Positions 31,089 through 39,535 of a stretch of 64,000 nucleotides of DNA are shown here, piece after piece. How positions within the stretch are numbered: the first letter of the stretch is position 1; the number at the start of each line of letters is the position of its first letter. The translations under genes were made by a program, and so were the position numbers. The notes under the pieces were generated by a model. That model did no database searches, was not told the DNA's origin, and saw only the letters and a program-made list of their open reading frames with translations. Source of the DNA: Arthrobacter sp. QXT-31 (GTDB lineage Bacteria > Actinomycetota > Actinomycetes > Actinomycetales > Micrococcaceae); NCBI RefSeq assembly GCF_001969265.1, contig NZ_CP019304.1, positions 1,240,001 through 1,304,000 of the forward strand, in the 5' to 3' direction.

Positions 31089-32509
31089 CGGCCCAGGCTC
31101 GCCTGGCGCACCACTTCTCCCCAAGACTGCTGGGCAAGGTCGGCGACGGCTGCCAGGATCTCCGACGGCGGCCGTGAAAGATCCAGCGGAAACTCCACAA
31201 TGTCGATGTCGGTGTTGAGGATGCGCCTCAGCTTCATCTCGCCCGCTCCGGCGTAGATCAGCCATGCCGTGGGAACGCGCAACGCCGTGCAATAGGCCAG
31301 CATCTGGAAATGGTCCGCCGTAAGCGACGCGCCCTGATCGCTGCCGGCGCGGTACTGGGCGTCGTACACCACCACCGGCCGGCCGCCCAGCAGGTGCACG
31401 GCGTGCGGGTTCACGGTCAGCCGGTCAGAGTCCCGGACGGCCTCGTTCAGCATCGCGTTGTACTGCAGCCTCATCTCGCCGGGGAAGGCCGCCATGGCCC
31501 GGCGCAGCGCCGCACCGACGAAATCCTCAAAGACCTGGGCCATGTCGACGACGAACGATGCCGTCTGCTGCTTCCCCTCCCCCGCTTCCGCGGATGCATT
31601 GCGCAGGATGACCTCCGAGAGCCGCAGGGCGGCGTGGTAGCGGAGGTTCAGCCGGCTGGCCCGCCACGGCGGAAGCGGAGCGCCCGCGTGGAGGCGGGTG
31701 ACGTCGTCGAGCTTTCCCTTGAGCTGCCGCAGGCGGCTAAGGACATCCGGGCGGACTCCCGGGACGCGGGACATGCGGTCCAGGGCGGCGCGCAGGATGC
31801 GGTTTTCCGGGATGTCCTCAGTGAACTCGTCGTACGACACTTCCAGCGGCACCAGCATCCCCGGCCGGCGGGAGATCTGGTCCGAGATCCGGATGCGGCC
31901 CTTGACCGTGCGGAGCGAGTCGTGCACGGTCACGTACCCCTGCAGGACGCCACGCTGGAGGGCGCGCTCGGCGAGTTGCGCCAGGGATGCCGCCAGGGCA
32001 CTCCACAGCTCGGCGTCCTCGTCCGCCTCCACGGTATCGTCGCGGAAGCCCTGGTCCCCGGCGTAGCTCAGGAGGAAAAGCAGCCGGTTCAGCCCCAGCC
32101 GGCCCTTGGGCCGCACGTCCAGCTGCACCTGCGGAGTGCGTACCGACCCCACCCTGCCGAGGGTCTCGATCCGGAACAGCCCCATGCCCATGGGTGTTGC
32201 CTTGGCCAGGCCGCTGGAGTTCACGAAGGCGGCGCTGTCCGGGTCGAGCTTCTCCACGGTGCCGCCGGAGAGCTCATCCAGGACGATGTGCCGCCTGCCC
32301 GGGGCGGAGCCAAGGCTGCCGCGGCTGCCGCGGGCAGCGGCGCCGGAACCGGCCGCCGCCGGGAACCCACCTGCCGTCGGGGAAACGGCCGCCGAGCCCG
32401 CCGTCGGGAAACCCGCGGGGGCACGGAAGCCGGCCGTCAGGCCGAGGCCGGCGGGACTAGCGAGCCGCAAGGCGTCCCAGCAGCTGGTCCAGCCCGAAGC
32501 GTTCCTCAA
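31085..32509 (-). CDS. mcrC: McrC-like subunit of a McrBC type IV restriction system, altered nuclease motif
   Basis: The family is recognised by DVRPKGRLGLNRLLFLLSYA, the GYVTVHDSLRTVKGRI segment and the C-terminal PD-(D/E)xK region. In other McrC proteins the nuclease reads P-D...D-x-K. Here the matching stretch is NPHAVHLLGGRPVVVYDAQYR, in which Asp is His and Lys is Gln (codon CAG), so cleavage may be lost or use other residues. The start is unclear. TTG 32509 overlaps mcrB by 53 bases and adds a low-complexity Ala/Gly leader; the conserved part begins around HIVLDELSGG. It is cotranscribed with mcrB upstream. Confidence 0.8.
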   Translation of the reverse strand: MRNASGWTSCWDALRLASPAGLGLTAGFRAPAGFPTAGSAAVSPTAGGFPAAAGSGAAARGSRGSLGSAPGRRHIVLDELSGGTVEKLDPDSAAFVNSSGLAKATPMGMGLFRIETLGRVGSVRTPQVQLDVRPKGRLGLNRLLFLLSYAGDQGFRDDTVEADEDAELWSALAASLAQLAERALQRGVLQGYVTVHDSLRTVKGRIRISDQISRRPGMLVPLEVSYDEFTEDIPENRILRAALDRMSRVPGVRPDVLSRLRQLKGKLDDVTRLHAGAPLPPWRASRLNLRYHAALRLSEVILRNASAEAGEGKQQTASFVVDMAQVFEDFVGAALRRAMAAFPGEMRLQYNAMLNEAVRDSDRLTVNPHAVHLLGGRPVVVYDAQYRAGSDQGASLTADHFQMLAYCTALRVPTAWLIYAGAGEMKLRRILNTDIDIVEFPLDLSRPPSEILAAVADLAQQSWGEVVRQASLGR

Positions 32510-34688
32510 GCTGGGCCCGGTTCAGCTGTCCGTGGTAGTGCTCCTCCAGCAGCGGCATGAGTTCGTACTTCCAGATGCGGCGCAGGCCGGCAGGGGTCTG
32601 CGCGGCCTTCTTCATGAAGTAGGAGGGCCCGATCATGAGATCGCGGTCCCATTCATCGATCGCCTGGTTGAGCGCATCGAGGAGCAGCGCCGGCGTGGTG
32701 TCCAGCTGCCGTGCTTCCAGGAACCGCAGCAGCGATCCCTTCACCGGTTCGGTCTGCGGGTGCAGTTCGATGAACGCGAAGCGGCGGCGGATTGCGGCGT
32801 CCATCATCGCGATGGAGCGGTCCGCCGTGTTCATGGTGCCGATGATGTACAGGTTGTCCGGGAGCGTGAACGGCTCGTTTGGGCTGTACTGCAGGTAGAT
32901 CCGGTCATCGCGGTATTCCAGCAGGAAGTACAGCTCGCCGAACACCTTGGCCAGGTTCGCCCGGTTCATCTCGTCGATGATGAGGAAGTGCGGCTTCGAC
33001 TCGTTGCCCGGCTTCGCCGCCTCCTCCGCGAGCCGGCGCAGCGGACCGGCCACGAGCTTGAAGGAGACCTGGCCCTCGTCCGTCTTGTCCGGCCGGTACC
33101 CCTCGAAGAAGTCCTCGTAGGCATAGGAGGGGTGGAACTGGACGAGCTTCACGCGCTCGTCGGTGCTGTCCTGCGCCAGTTCCGCAGCGAGGTGCTTGGC
33201 CAGGTAGGTCTTGCCGGTTCCCGGCGGCCCGTACAGGACCAGCTGCCGGTTCTCCTCCAGCAGGTCGGCAATCTCCTGAAGCGGCTCCACCTCCATGTGG
33301 AGGGAGTCCGCGAACTCCTTGGTGACGGGGCGGAAGCCGCCCAGCACGGGGAGGGCGACGGTGGCCGGTGACGCGTCTGCGTCGGGCTCGGTTTCCGCTT
33401 CCGCCGGGAGCAGCGCCTGCAGCGCCTGCACCACCCGGGTCACGTCGACAACGATGCCCGACGTGGCCAGCTGGCGCTGGATGTGCCGCGGCAGGTCGGT
33501 CATGGCGTGCGCCTCGTCGAACCAGCGCACCTTGCGGCGCAGCCGCCGGTTGTCGCCGTTGTGGTCCGGCTCCCCGAGCACGACGCCGATGCGCACCGTA
33601 CCGGCGCTCTGGTACAGCGCGAGGTCGCCCGGCTTCATCACGGTCAGGAAGGCGAAGATGGCGGTTTTGGTGTCCTCCCGCTCCACGTAGCCGAGGTGCT
33701 TGTAGTCCTCGTCAACGGCGTGCTGTACCAGCCCCGCCGTTACGCCGGGGTCAAGCAGGCGGAGGTGTTCGACGTCGAGCGTCACCTTCTCCTCTGCATG
33801 CCAGGCAGCCAGGAGCTCGGCGTTGTCGTGGTGGGTGCGCAGCAGCCAGGCACGGCGGCCCGGGTCCCCGACCTTGCGCCACTGGCTCACCAGCTGCCGG
33901 GAGTACCAGTCGATGCGCTGGCCTGCCTGCTCGTCCAGGTGCAGGCGGATGCGGCGGATGTCGGCGGTGATTTCCTCCTCGCTGTCCCCCTTCGCGCCGC
34001 CGACGAGGGAGGCGAAGGCGTCCCTGATCTCCTGGCGTTCGATGTCGGCCACCACCGGCTCGAAGTAGCTGGGCCAGGCGAGGTATTCGATGCTGCGCCG
34101 GATGGCCGGCTGATCTTCCGGCGTGCCCGCAGCCAGCTGGTGGAAGGCCAGCGGATCCTTCAGCGCCTGGCTGATGACCGCGGTGGACTGCCGGTCGACG
34201 TAGTGCACAAACCGGCACAGCCACTTCAGGTGGTCCCAGATGGTCCAGTTGAACTCCGCAGTCCGGTCGCGGATGACGCCGTGGTCGGTCATGCCGCGGT
34301 ACAGCTCCTCGGGGAGCTCGAGCGGCGGCTCCAGCCAGGACGCTGCCTCGGCGACCCGCGCCCGCTTGACCTTGAGCGACTTGACCTCGTGCGCCAGCGG
34401 CAGCGACTGCAGGAAGAGGAGCTCCACGGCCAGTTGCTTCGCGGAAGGGGACGCGTCCGCCAGGTTGTGCCGCAGGTTGGTCATCATCGGCGCCTTGGCG
34501 TCGGCGACTCCCCGCTCGAGCCGTTCCAGCAGCTCCGCCGCGGCCTCCGCTGTCCACGTCTGCGTGCGGCCGTCCAATGCCGACGGCCTGCCCTGAAGAC
34601 CGGCACCAAGCACGAACCAGGCGGCTTCCTCGATCTCTTTGGAGACTCCGAGGGCGCGGTGCATGGCAGGCTTTGGGGCGGGGGTCAT
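32457..34688 (-). CDS. mcrB: McrB-like AAA+ GTPase with N-terminal modified-DNA reader-like region
   Basis: 743 residues. The C-terminal AAA+ domain (about 470-720) has Walker A YGPPGTGKTYLAKHL, Walker B LIIDEMNRANLAKVF, the McrB GTPase signature MNTADRSI and the arginine-rich AAIRRRFAF. In McrBC it forms a hexameric GTP-driven translocase that feeds McrC. The N-terminal 450 residues include a segment around 340-400 (FLTVMKPGDLALYQSAGTVRIG, RKVRWFDEAH) with the look of an EVE/PUA-like domain, which reads modified cytosine in some McrB relatives. ATG 34686-34688 is the only sensible start. It is expected to act on modified phage DNA. Confidence 0.88.
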   Translation of the reverse strand: MTPAPKPAMHRALGVSKEIEEAAWFVLGAGLQGRPSALDGRTQTWTAEAAAELLERLERGVADAKAPMMTNLRHNLADASPSAKQLAVELLFLQSLPLAHEVKSLKVKRARVAEAASWLEPPLELPEELYRGMTDHGVIRDRTAEFNWTIWDHLKWLCRFVHYVDRQSTAVISQALKDPLAFHQLAAGTPEDQPAIRRSIEYLAWPSYFEPVVADIERQEIRDAFASLVGGAKGDSEEEITADIRRIRLHLDEQAGQRIDWYSRQLVSQWRKVGDPGRRAWLLRTHHDNAELLAAWHAEEKVTLDVEHLRLLDPGVTAGLVQHAVDEDYKHLGYVEREDTKTAIFAFLTVMKPGDLALYQSAGTVRIGVVLGEPDHNGDNRRLRRKVRWFDEAHAMTDLPRHIQRQLATSGIVVDVTRVVQALQALLPAEAETEPDADASPATVALPVLGGFRPVTKEFADSLHMEVEPLQEIADLLEENRQLVLYGPPGTGKTYLAKHLAAELAQDSTDERVKLVQFHPSYAYEDFFEGYRPDKTDEGQVSFKLVAGPLRRLAEEAAKPGNESKPHFLIIDEMNRANLAKVFGELYFLLEYRDDRIYLQYSPNEPFTLPDNLYIIGTMNTADRSIAMMDAAIRRRFAFIELHPQTEPVKGSLLRFLEARQLDTTPALLLDALNQAIDEWDRDLMIGPSYFMKKAAQTPAGLRRIWKYELMPLLEEHYHGQLNRAQLEERFGLDQLLGRLAAR

Positions 34689-34742
34689 GCGTTCAAATTT
34701 ACAGGGTTAAGCTGAGCGCCAGCACCATGCCCGAAGGTAAGG

Positions 34743-34985
34743 CTACTTCCGGGTAGGAGCGGGCAGCCGCTTCCTGCCGAAGGCGAAATAGCAGCTCGGG
34801 CCGATGAAGTTGATAAGGGTTGCCAGCCGCCAGAACAACTTAGAGCCGCGGACCTGCTCGGCCGGGCGGCGTGAAAGGTCGCGCTGGGCCGCCGTGAGGT
34901 AGGCGAGCTGCGCAGCTCCGATGACGATCGTGCCGATGCGGGCGGCAGGGGGAAGTTCCTTCCAGGACTTCTTCTTCCAGGCCAT
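34743..34985 (-). CDS. Small membrane protein, PLDc_N-like
   Basis: 80 residues beginning MAWKKKSWKELPPAARIGTI at ATG 34985, behind a strong GGAAGGA site. Two hydrophobic segments (IGTIVIGAAQLAYLTAA and ATLINFIGPSCYFAFG) with the intervening RRPAEQVRGSKLFWRLATLINFIGP pattern resemble the short PLDc_N-type two-helix proteins. An in-frame start at 35021 would overlap the thioesterase stop. It lies 32 bases after the thioesterase gene, likely in the same transcript. Function unknown. Confidence 0.75.
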   Translation of the reverse strand: MAWKKKSWKELPPAARIGTIVIGAAQLAYLTAAQRDLSRRPAEQVRGSKLFWRLATLINFIGPSCYFAFGRKRLPAPTRK

Positions 34986-35017
34986 GTCTTTCCTTCCCAG
35001 GTTCCGCTTTCCCACGG

Positions 35018-35458
35018 TCAATGCTCCTTGCGCTCAATGAAGGGCTCCAGCAGCTGCTTCTGTTCCGGAGTCAGCCGCAGCACCCTTCCGGTGGCTTCAT
35101 CAACGAAGGCCAAATGGCTTGAGGCCTTCACACAATCGTCGCCAGTTACCGGGTCCTGCACAAGGTAGTGGATATCGAAGCTGGCGCCCTTGACTGCGCC
35201 GACCCACACTTGGACCACCGCCGGAATGTTGCGGTACTCGAGGGTCTTCACGTACCGGATCCTGTGGTCCACCACGAGCGCCATGGTGCCCTGGGGAACC
35301 GTGTTGAACAGCGACACGTGGGGATCGATCCCCGGCAGCCCGGCACCGGCGGGCGGGCCGAAGGCGGCGATGCGGGCCTCCTCCAGCATGCGCACGATCT
35401 GGACGTTGTTGATGTGCCCGTAGGCGTCCATGTCCCCCCAGCGCATGGGCACGGGCAC
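35018..35458 (-). CDS. Acyl-CoA thioesterase, 4-hydroxybenzoyl-CoA thioesterase-like hotdog protein
   Basis: 146 residues of single hotdog fold. The active-site region MRWGDMDAYGHINNVQIVRMLEEAR has the catalytic Asp and the GHINN signature, followed by VDHRIRYVKTLEYRN and GASFDIHYLVQD. Hydrolyses acyl-CoA thioesters; chain preference cannot be read. The start is GTG 35458 (GTG CCC GTG CCC ATG, so ATG 35446 is possible). It lies 44 bases after the ABC exporter stop, so it may belong to that operon. Confidence 0.85.
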   Translation of the reverse strand: MPVPMRWGDMDAYGHINNVQIVRMLEEARIAAFGPPAGAGLPGIDPHVSLFNTVPQGTMALVVDHRIRYVKTLEYRNIPAVVQVWVGAVKGASFDIHYLVQDPVTGDDCVKASSHLAFVDEATGRVLRLTPEQKQLLEPFIERKEH

Positions 35459-35502
35459 CTCGATGCGCCGGGGAGCCGGGTGGCCTCCGGGCTTGTGCGC
35501 GC

Positions 35503-37563
35503 TCAGCTGCGCACCGCCGTCGAGTCGTCCACGGCCGTCTCTTCGGCATCAGCGCCCGCAAACTGCGACATGTACAGCCGGTAATAGGCGCCTTCGGCGG
35601 CGAAGAGGGTGTGGTGGTTGCCCTGCTCCACGATCTTGCCGTTCTCCATGACCAGAATGGTGTCGGCGTCGCGGATGGTGGAGAGGCGGTGGGCGATGAC
35701 GAAGCTGGTCCGGTCCGTGCGCAGTGCAGCCATGGCCTTCTGCACCAGGAGTTCGGTGCGCGTGTCCACGGAGCTGGTGGCCTCGTCCAGGATGAGCAGC
35801 GAGGGGTTGGCCACGAACGCGCGGGCGATGGTGATGAGCTGCTTTTCACCCGCGCTGACGTTGTTGCCCTCCTCATCGATGACGGTGCTGTAGCCGTCGG
35901 GAAGTGCCCGGACGAAGCGGTCCACGAACGTGGCCTTCGCCGCCGCCATGACCTGGTCCTCGGTGGCGTCCAGGTTGCCGTACCTGATGTTGTCGTAGAT
36001 GGATCCGCCGAACAGCCAGGCGTCCTGCAGCACCATGCCCACCTTGGACCGCAGCTCGGCGCGGCTCAGCTGGGTGACATCCACGCCGTCGAGCGTAATG
36101 GAGCCGGAGTTGAGCTCGTAGAAGCGCATGACCAGGTTCACCAGGGTGGTCTTGCCCGCGCCGGTGGGGCCCACGATGGCCACGGTATGGCCCGGCTTGG
36201 CAGTGAAGGACAGGTCCTCGATCAGCGGCTTGTCCGGCGTGTAGCTGAACGTGACGTTTTGGAACTCCACATGGCCATCGGTCTTGGCCGGCAGATGCTG
36301 CGTGGCGGTCTCGGTGTCCTGCTCATCCGCGTCCAGGAACTCGAACACCCGCTCGGCCGATGCCACGCCGGACTGCAGCATGTTGGCCATGCCGGCCATC
36401 TGCCCCAGCGGCTGGGTGAACTCGCGTGAGTACTGGATGAAGGCCGTGGCGTCGCCGAGGCTCATGCTTCCCGAGGCGACCCGCAGGCCGCCCACCACCG
36501 CGATGCCGACGTAGCTGAGGTAGGAGACGAACTGCATCACGGGGAAGATGATGCCGGACACGAACTGCGCGCCGAAGCTGGCCTTGTACAGGGCCTCGTT
36601 GCGCTCCTCGAAGCGCTCCAGCATGTCGGCTTCGCGGCCGAAGACCCGCACCAGGTCGTGCCCGGAGAAGGACTCCTCGATCTGGCCGTTCAGCTCACCG
36701 GTGTTCTTCCACTGCGCCGCAAACAGCTTCTGGCTCCGCGCGCCGATCACACCGGCCGCAGCCCCGGACAGCGGCAGCGCGATGAGGGCGATCAGCGCCA
36801 GCTGCCACGAGACGATGAACATCATGATGACGATGCCAAGCACGGTCAGCACCGAGTTGATGAGCTGGGCGAACGCCTGCTGCAGCGCCTGCTGGACGTT
36901 GTCGACGTCGTTGGTCACCCGGGAGAGCACGTCACCGCGCTGGCGGGTGTCGAAATAGTTCAGCGGCAGCCGGTTGAGTTTCTTCTCGGTGTTGTCGCGG
37001 AGCTGCCGGATCACCTTCATGACGATCCTGTTGAGGATGTGGCCCTGGAGCCACAGGAAGATGTTGGCCACGAAGTACATCAGCAGCACGGCTGAGATCA
37101 GGACGGTCAGCTTCTGGAAGTCGATGCCGGTTCCGGGCACGAGCTCCATCCGGGAGACCATGTCCGCGAAGTTGTTCTGCCCCTGCGCCCGCAGTCCCTC
37201 GACGAACTGGTCCTTGCTGACGCCGGCGGGCAGCTGCTTGCCCACGACACCGCCGAAGATCACATCCATTGCCTGGCCCAGCACCTTGGGGGCAATGACG
37301 TTGAGGATCACCGACACGATCACCATGCCGACGACGACGTAGATGCCGGCGGCTTCCGGTTTCAGCAGGCCCATGAGCCGCTTGGCCGAGGGCCAGAAAT
37401 GCTGGGCCTTCTTGGCCGGCATCGCACCAAACATGCCGCCGTCGGCCTCACCCGGCTGGTACTCCTCCTCCACGAAGTCGTCATCCTCCAGCACTGCGCC
37501 CTGGTCTGCTGCCGTCGTGGAGTTTTCGGCGGGGTTTTGGCCGCCCTTCTGGTCGGCGCTCAT
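35503..37563 (-). CDS. ABC exporter half-transporter, catalytically complete partner
   Basis: 686 residues. A cytoplasmic acidic N-terminus of about 70 residues precedes six membrane helices (about 90-390). The nucleotide-binding domain has Walker A GPTGAGKTTL, signature NVSAGEKQL (a degenerate LSGGQ), Walker B LLILDEATSSVD with the catalytic Glu, and H-loop IAHRLSTI. Its start overlaps the stop of the other half-transporter (ATGA at 37560-37563), so the two form a heterodimeric type IV exporter like TmrAB/BmrCD. Likely substrates are drugs, lipids or peptides. No regulator is attached. Confidence 0.9.
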   Translation of the reverse strand: MSADQKGGQNPAENSTTAADQGAVLEDDDFVEEEYQPGEADGGMFGAMPAKKAQHFWPSAKRLMGLLKPEAAGIYVVVGMVIVSVILNVIAPKVLGQAMDVIFGGVVGKQLPAGVSKDQFVEGLRAQGQNNFADMVSRMELVPGTGIDFQKLTVLISAVLLMYFVANIFLWLQGHILNRIVMKVIRQLRDNTEKKLNRLPLNYFDTRQRGDVLSRVTNDVDNVQQALQQAFAQLINSVLTVLGIVIMMFIVSWQLALIALIALPLSGAAAGVIGARSQKLFAAQWKNTGELNGQIEESFSGHDLVRVFGREADMLERFEERNEALYKASFGAQFVSGIIFPVMQFVSYLSYVGIAVVGGLRVASGSMSLGDATAFIQYSREFTQPLGQMAGMANMLQSGVASAERVFEFLDADEQDTETATQHLPAKTDGHVEFQNVTFSYTPDKPLIEDLSFTAKPGHTVAIVGPTGAGKTTLVNLVMRFYELNSGSITLDGVDVTQLSRAELRSKVGMVLQDAWLFGGSIYDNIRYGNLDATEDQVMAAAKATFVDRFVRALPDGYSTVIDEEGNNVSAGEKQLITIARAFVANPSLLILDEATSSVDTRTELLVQKAMAALRTDRTSFVIAHRLSTIRDADTILVMENGKIVEQGNHHTLFAAEGAYYRLYMSQFAGADAEETAVDDSTAVRS

Positions 37564-39293
37564 GCCACTTCCTCCACGCTCAGCTGGGACTCAACAATTT
37601 CCTGGTAGGTGGGCGACGTTTCGAGGAGTTCCTGGTGCGTTCCCCGGTCCACGATCCTGCCGTTGTCGAGCACCAGGATCTGGTCCGCTTCCGTGATGGT
37701 GGAGATGCGCTGCGCGACGATAATGACGGTGGCATCAGCGGTGGTGCGTTTGAGCGCGGCACGCAGCCGGGCGTCCGTGGCGACATCCAGGGCGGAGAAG
37801 GAATCGTCGAACAGGTAGACCTTAGGCCTGGTGACCAAGGCGCGCGCGATGCAGAGCCGCTGGCGCTGGCCGCCGGACACATTGGTGCCGCCCTGGGCGA
37901 TGCGGGATGCGAGCCCGTTTTTCTTCTCTTTCACGAAACCGTCACCCTGGGCCACATGAAGGGCGTCCCAGAGTTCGTCGTCGGTGGCTTCCGGATTTCC
38001 AAACCGGAGGTTATGTCCGATGGTTCCGGAGAACAGGTAGGGCCGCTGCGGAACCAGGGCAACGCGCCTGGTGATTTCCGCACGGTCCAACTGGCTGACG
38101 GGGACGCCATCGAGGAGTACTTCACCGTCCACGACGTCGTAGAGCCGCGGCAGCAGTGACAGCAGGGAGGTCTTGCCTGCACCGGTGGAGCCGATGATCG
38201 CCACGGTTTCCCCGGGCCGGGCGGTGAAGCTGATGTTGCTCAGGACCGGCGCCTCGGCCCCCGGATAGGCGAAGCTGACGTTGCGGTACTCCACCACGCC
38301 TTCCAGCTGTCCTGGGGTGACCGGCTGCCGGGGCTCATGGATGGAGGGTTCGACGTCGAGCACCTCGCCGATGCGGTCCGCGCAGACGGACGCGCGCGGG
38401 ATCATCATGGCCATGAAGGTGCCCATCATTACGGCCATCAGGATCTGGAGCAGGTACTGCAGGAATGCTGTCAGGGCGCCGACCTGCATGTCGCCCGAGT
38501 CCACCCGCTGGCCGCCGAACCAGAGCACCGCCGCGGTGGACAGGTGCAGGATCATGCCGATGGCGGGAAACATCAGAACGAACAATGCGCCGATCTTCAG
38601 CGAGACGTCGGTCAGTTCCCTGTTGGCCTGGCCGAACCGCTCCGTCTCGTAGGGTTCCCGGACGAAGGCCCGGACCACGCGGATGCCGATGATCTGCTCG
38701 CGCAGGACCTCGTTGATGCGGTCGATCTTTGTCTGCATGGAGCGGAACAGCGGAATGAGACGCACGACGAGGTAGCCCACCACCACGAAGAGGACCGGGA
38801 CCGAAACCCAGACCAGCCAGGACAGGTTGATGTCCTCACGCAGGGCCATGATGATGCCGCCGATGCACATGATGGGTGTGGACACCATGAAGTTCAGGCC
38901 CATCAGCACGAGCATCTGGACCTGCTGGACGTCGTTGGTGCCGCGGGTGATCAGGGTGGGCGCGCCAAACGCGTTGACGTCCTTGGCGGAGAAGCTGGTC
39001 ACCTTGCGGAAAACACCGCGGCGGAGATCCCGGCCCACGGCCATGGCCGTCTTTGACCCGAAGTAGACCCCGGCAATGGCCGTGCCCACCTGCAGGAAGG
39101 CCACCAGGAGCATGAGCGCCCCGGTGCGCCAGATGAAATTCGTGTCGCCGCGGGAGACGCCCTCGTCGATGATCTGTGCGTTAAGGCTGGGCAGGTAGAG
39201 CGCCGCGATGGTGGATGCCAGCTGGAAGGCGATCACAGCAAGGATGTACGGCAAATACGGTTTGGAGTAGCGCCGTATCAGGGTGACGAGCAT
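37560..39293 (-). CDS. ABC exporter half-transporter with a degenerate ATPase site
   Basis: 577 residues from ATG 39293 (MLVTLIRRYSKPYLPYILAV), behind GAAGGA. Six membrane helices (about 15-310) are followed by a nucleotide-binding domain with Walker A GSTGAGKTSL and signature NVSGGQRQR. Walker B is KVYLFDDSFSALD, where the catalytic Glu is Asp, and the H-loop is IVAQRIS, where His is Gln. These two changes mark the non-catalytic site of heterodimeric exporters. It is the first gene of the pair. Confidence 0.9.
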   Translation of the reverse strand: MLVTLIRRYSKPYLPYILAVIAFQLASTIAALYLPSLNAQIIDEGVSRGDTNFIWRTGALMLLVAFLQVGTAIAGVYFGSKTAMAVGRDLRRGVFRKVTSFSAKDVNAFGAPTLITRGTNDVQQVQMLVLMGLNFMVSTPIMCIGGIIMALREDINLSWLVWVSVPVLFVVVGYLVVRLIPLFRSMQTKIDRINEVLREQIIGIRVVRAFVREPYETERFGQANRELTDVSLKIGALFVLMFPAIGMILHLSTAAVLWFGGQRVDSGDMQVGALTAFLQYLLQILMAVMMGTFMAMMIPRASVCADRIGEVLDVEPSIHEPRQPVTPGQLEGVVEYRNVSFAYPGAEAPVLSNISFTARPGETVAIIGSTGAGKTSLLSLLPRLYDVVDGEVLLDGVPVSQLDRAEITRRVALVPQRPYLFSGTIGHNLRFGNPEATDDELWDALHVAQGDGFVKEKKNGLASRIAQGGTNVSGGQRQRLCIARALVTRPKVYLFDDSFSALDVATDARLRAALKRTTADATVIIVAQRISTITEADQILVLDNGRIVDRGTHQELLETSPTYQEIVESQLSVEEVA

Positions 39294-39464
39294 GCTCACG
39301 GGTCCTTCGGGAGAGCGCGAATGAGTCAAGAGAAGTAATAGCAGACGGGTCTGACAGCAAAGCCATCCAACTCTACGAAATCCGTTGCCCGTGCGAAACG
39401 TCTCGGGCAAAGATCATCCCAGCGGACGACGCCGGAACCCACCCCAGACTCACCACCGGGCCCC

Positions 39465-39530
39465 AGCGCGAACGTACACTTGGGGCCCCAGGAAAGCGGT
39501 TCCCAAGGGCCACAAGTGTACGTTCGCGCT
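39465..39530. repeat. Long palindrome A, AGCGCGAACGTACACTTG family
   Basis: The left arm AGCGCGAACGTACACTTGGGGCCC occupies 39465-39488; the right arm (39507-39530) is its reverse complement except for one base. It starts 5 bases after the DHA2 transporter stop and so would act as its terminator. Palindrome B (42206-42271) is built from nearly the same sequence and also lies just after a minus-strand gene, which marks a repeated family. Nothing else was seen in 39294-39464. Confidence 0.85.
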
Positions 39531-39535
39531 ATTGG

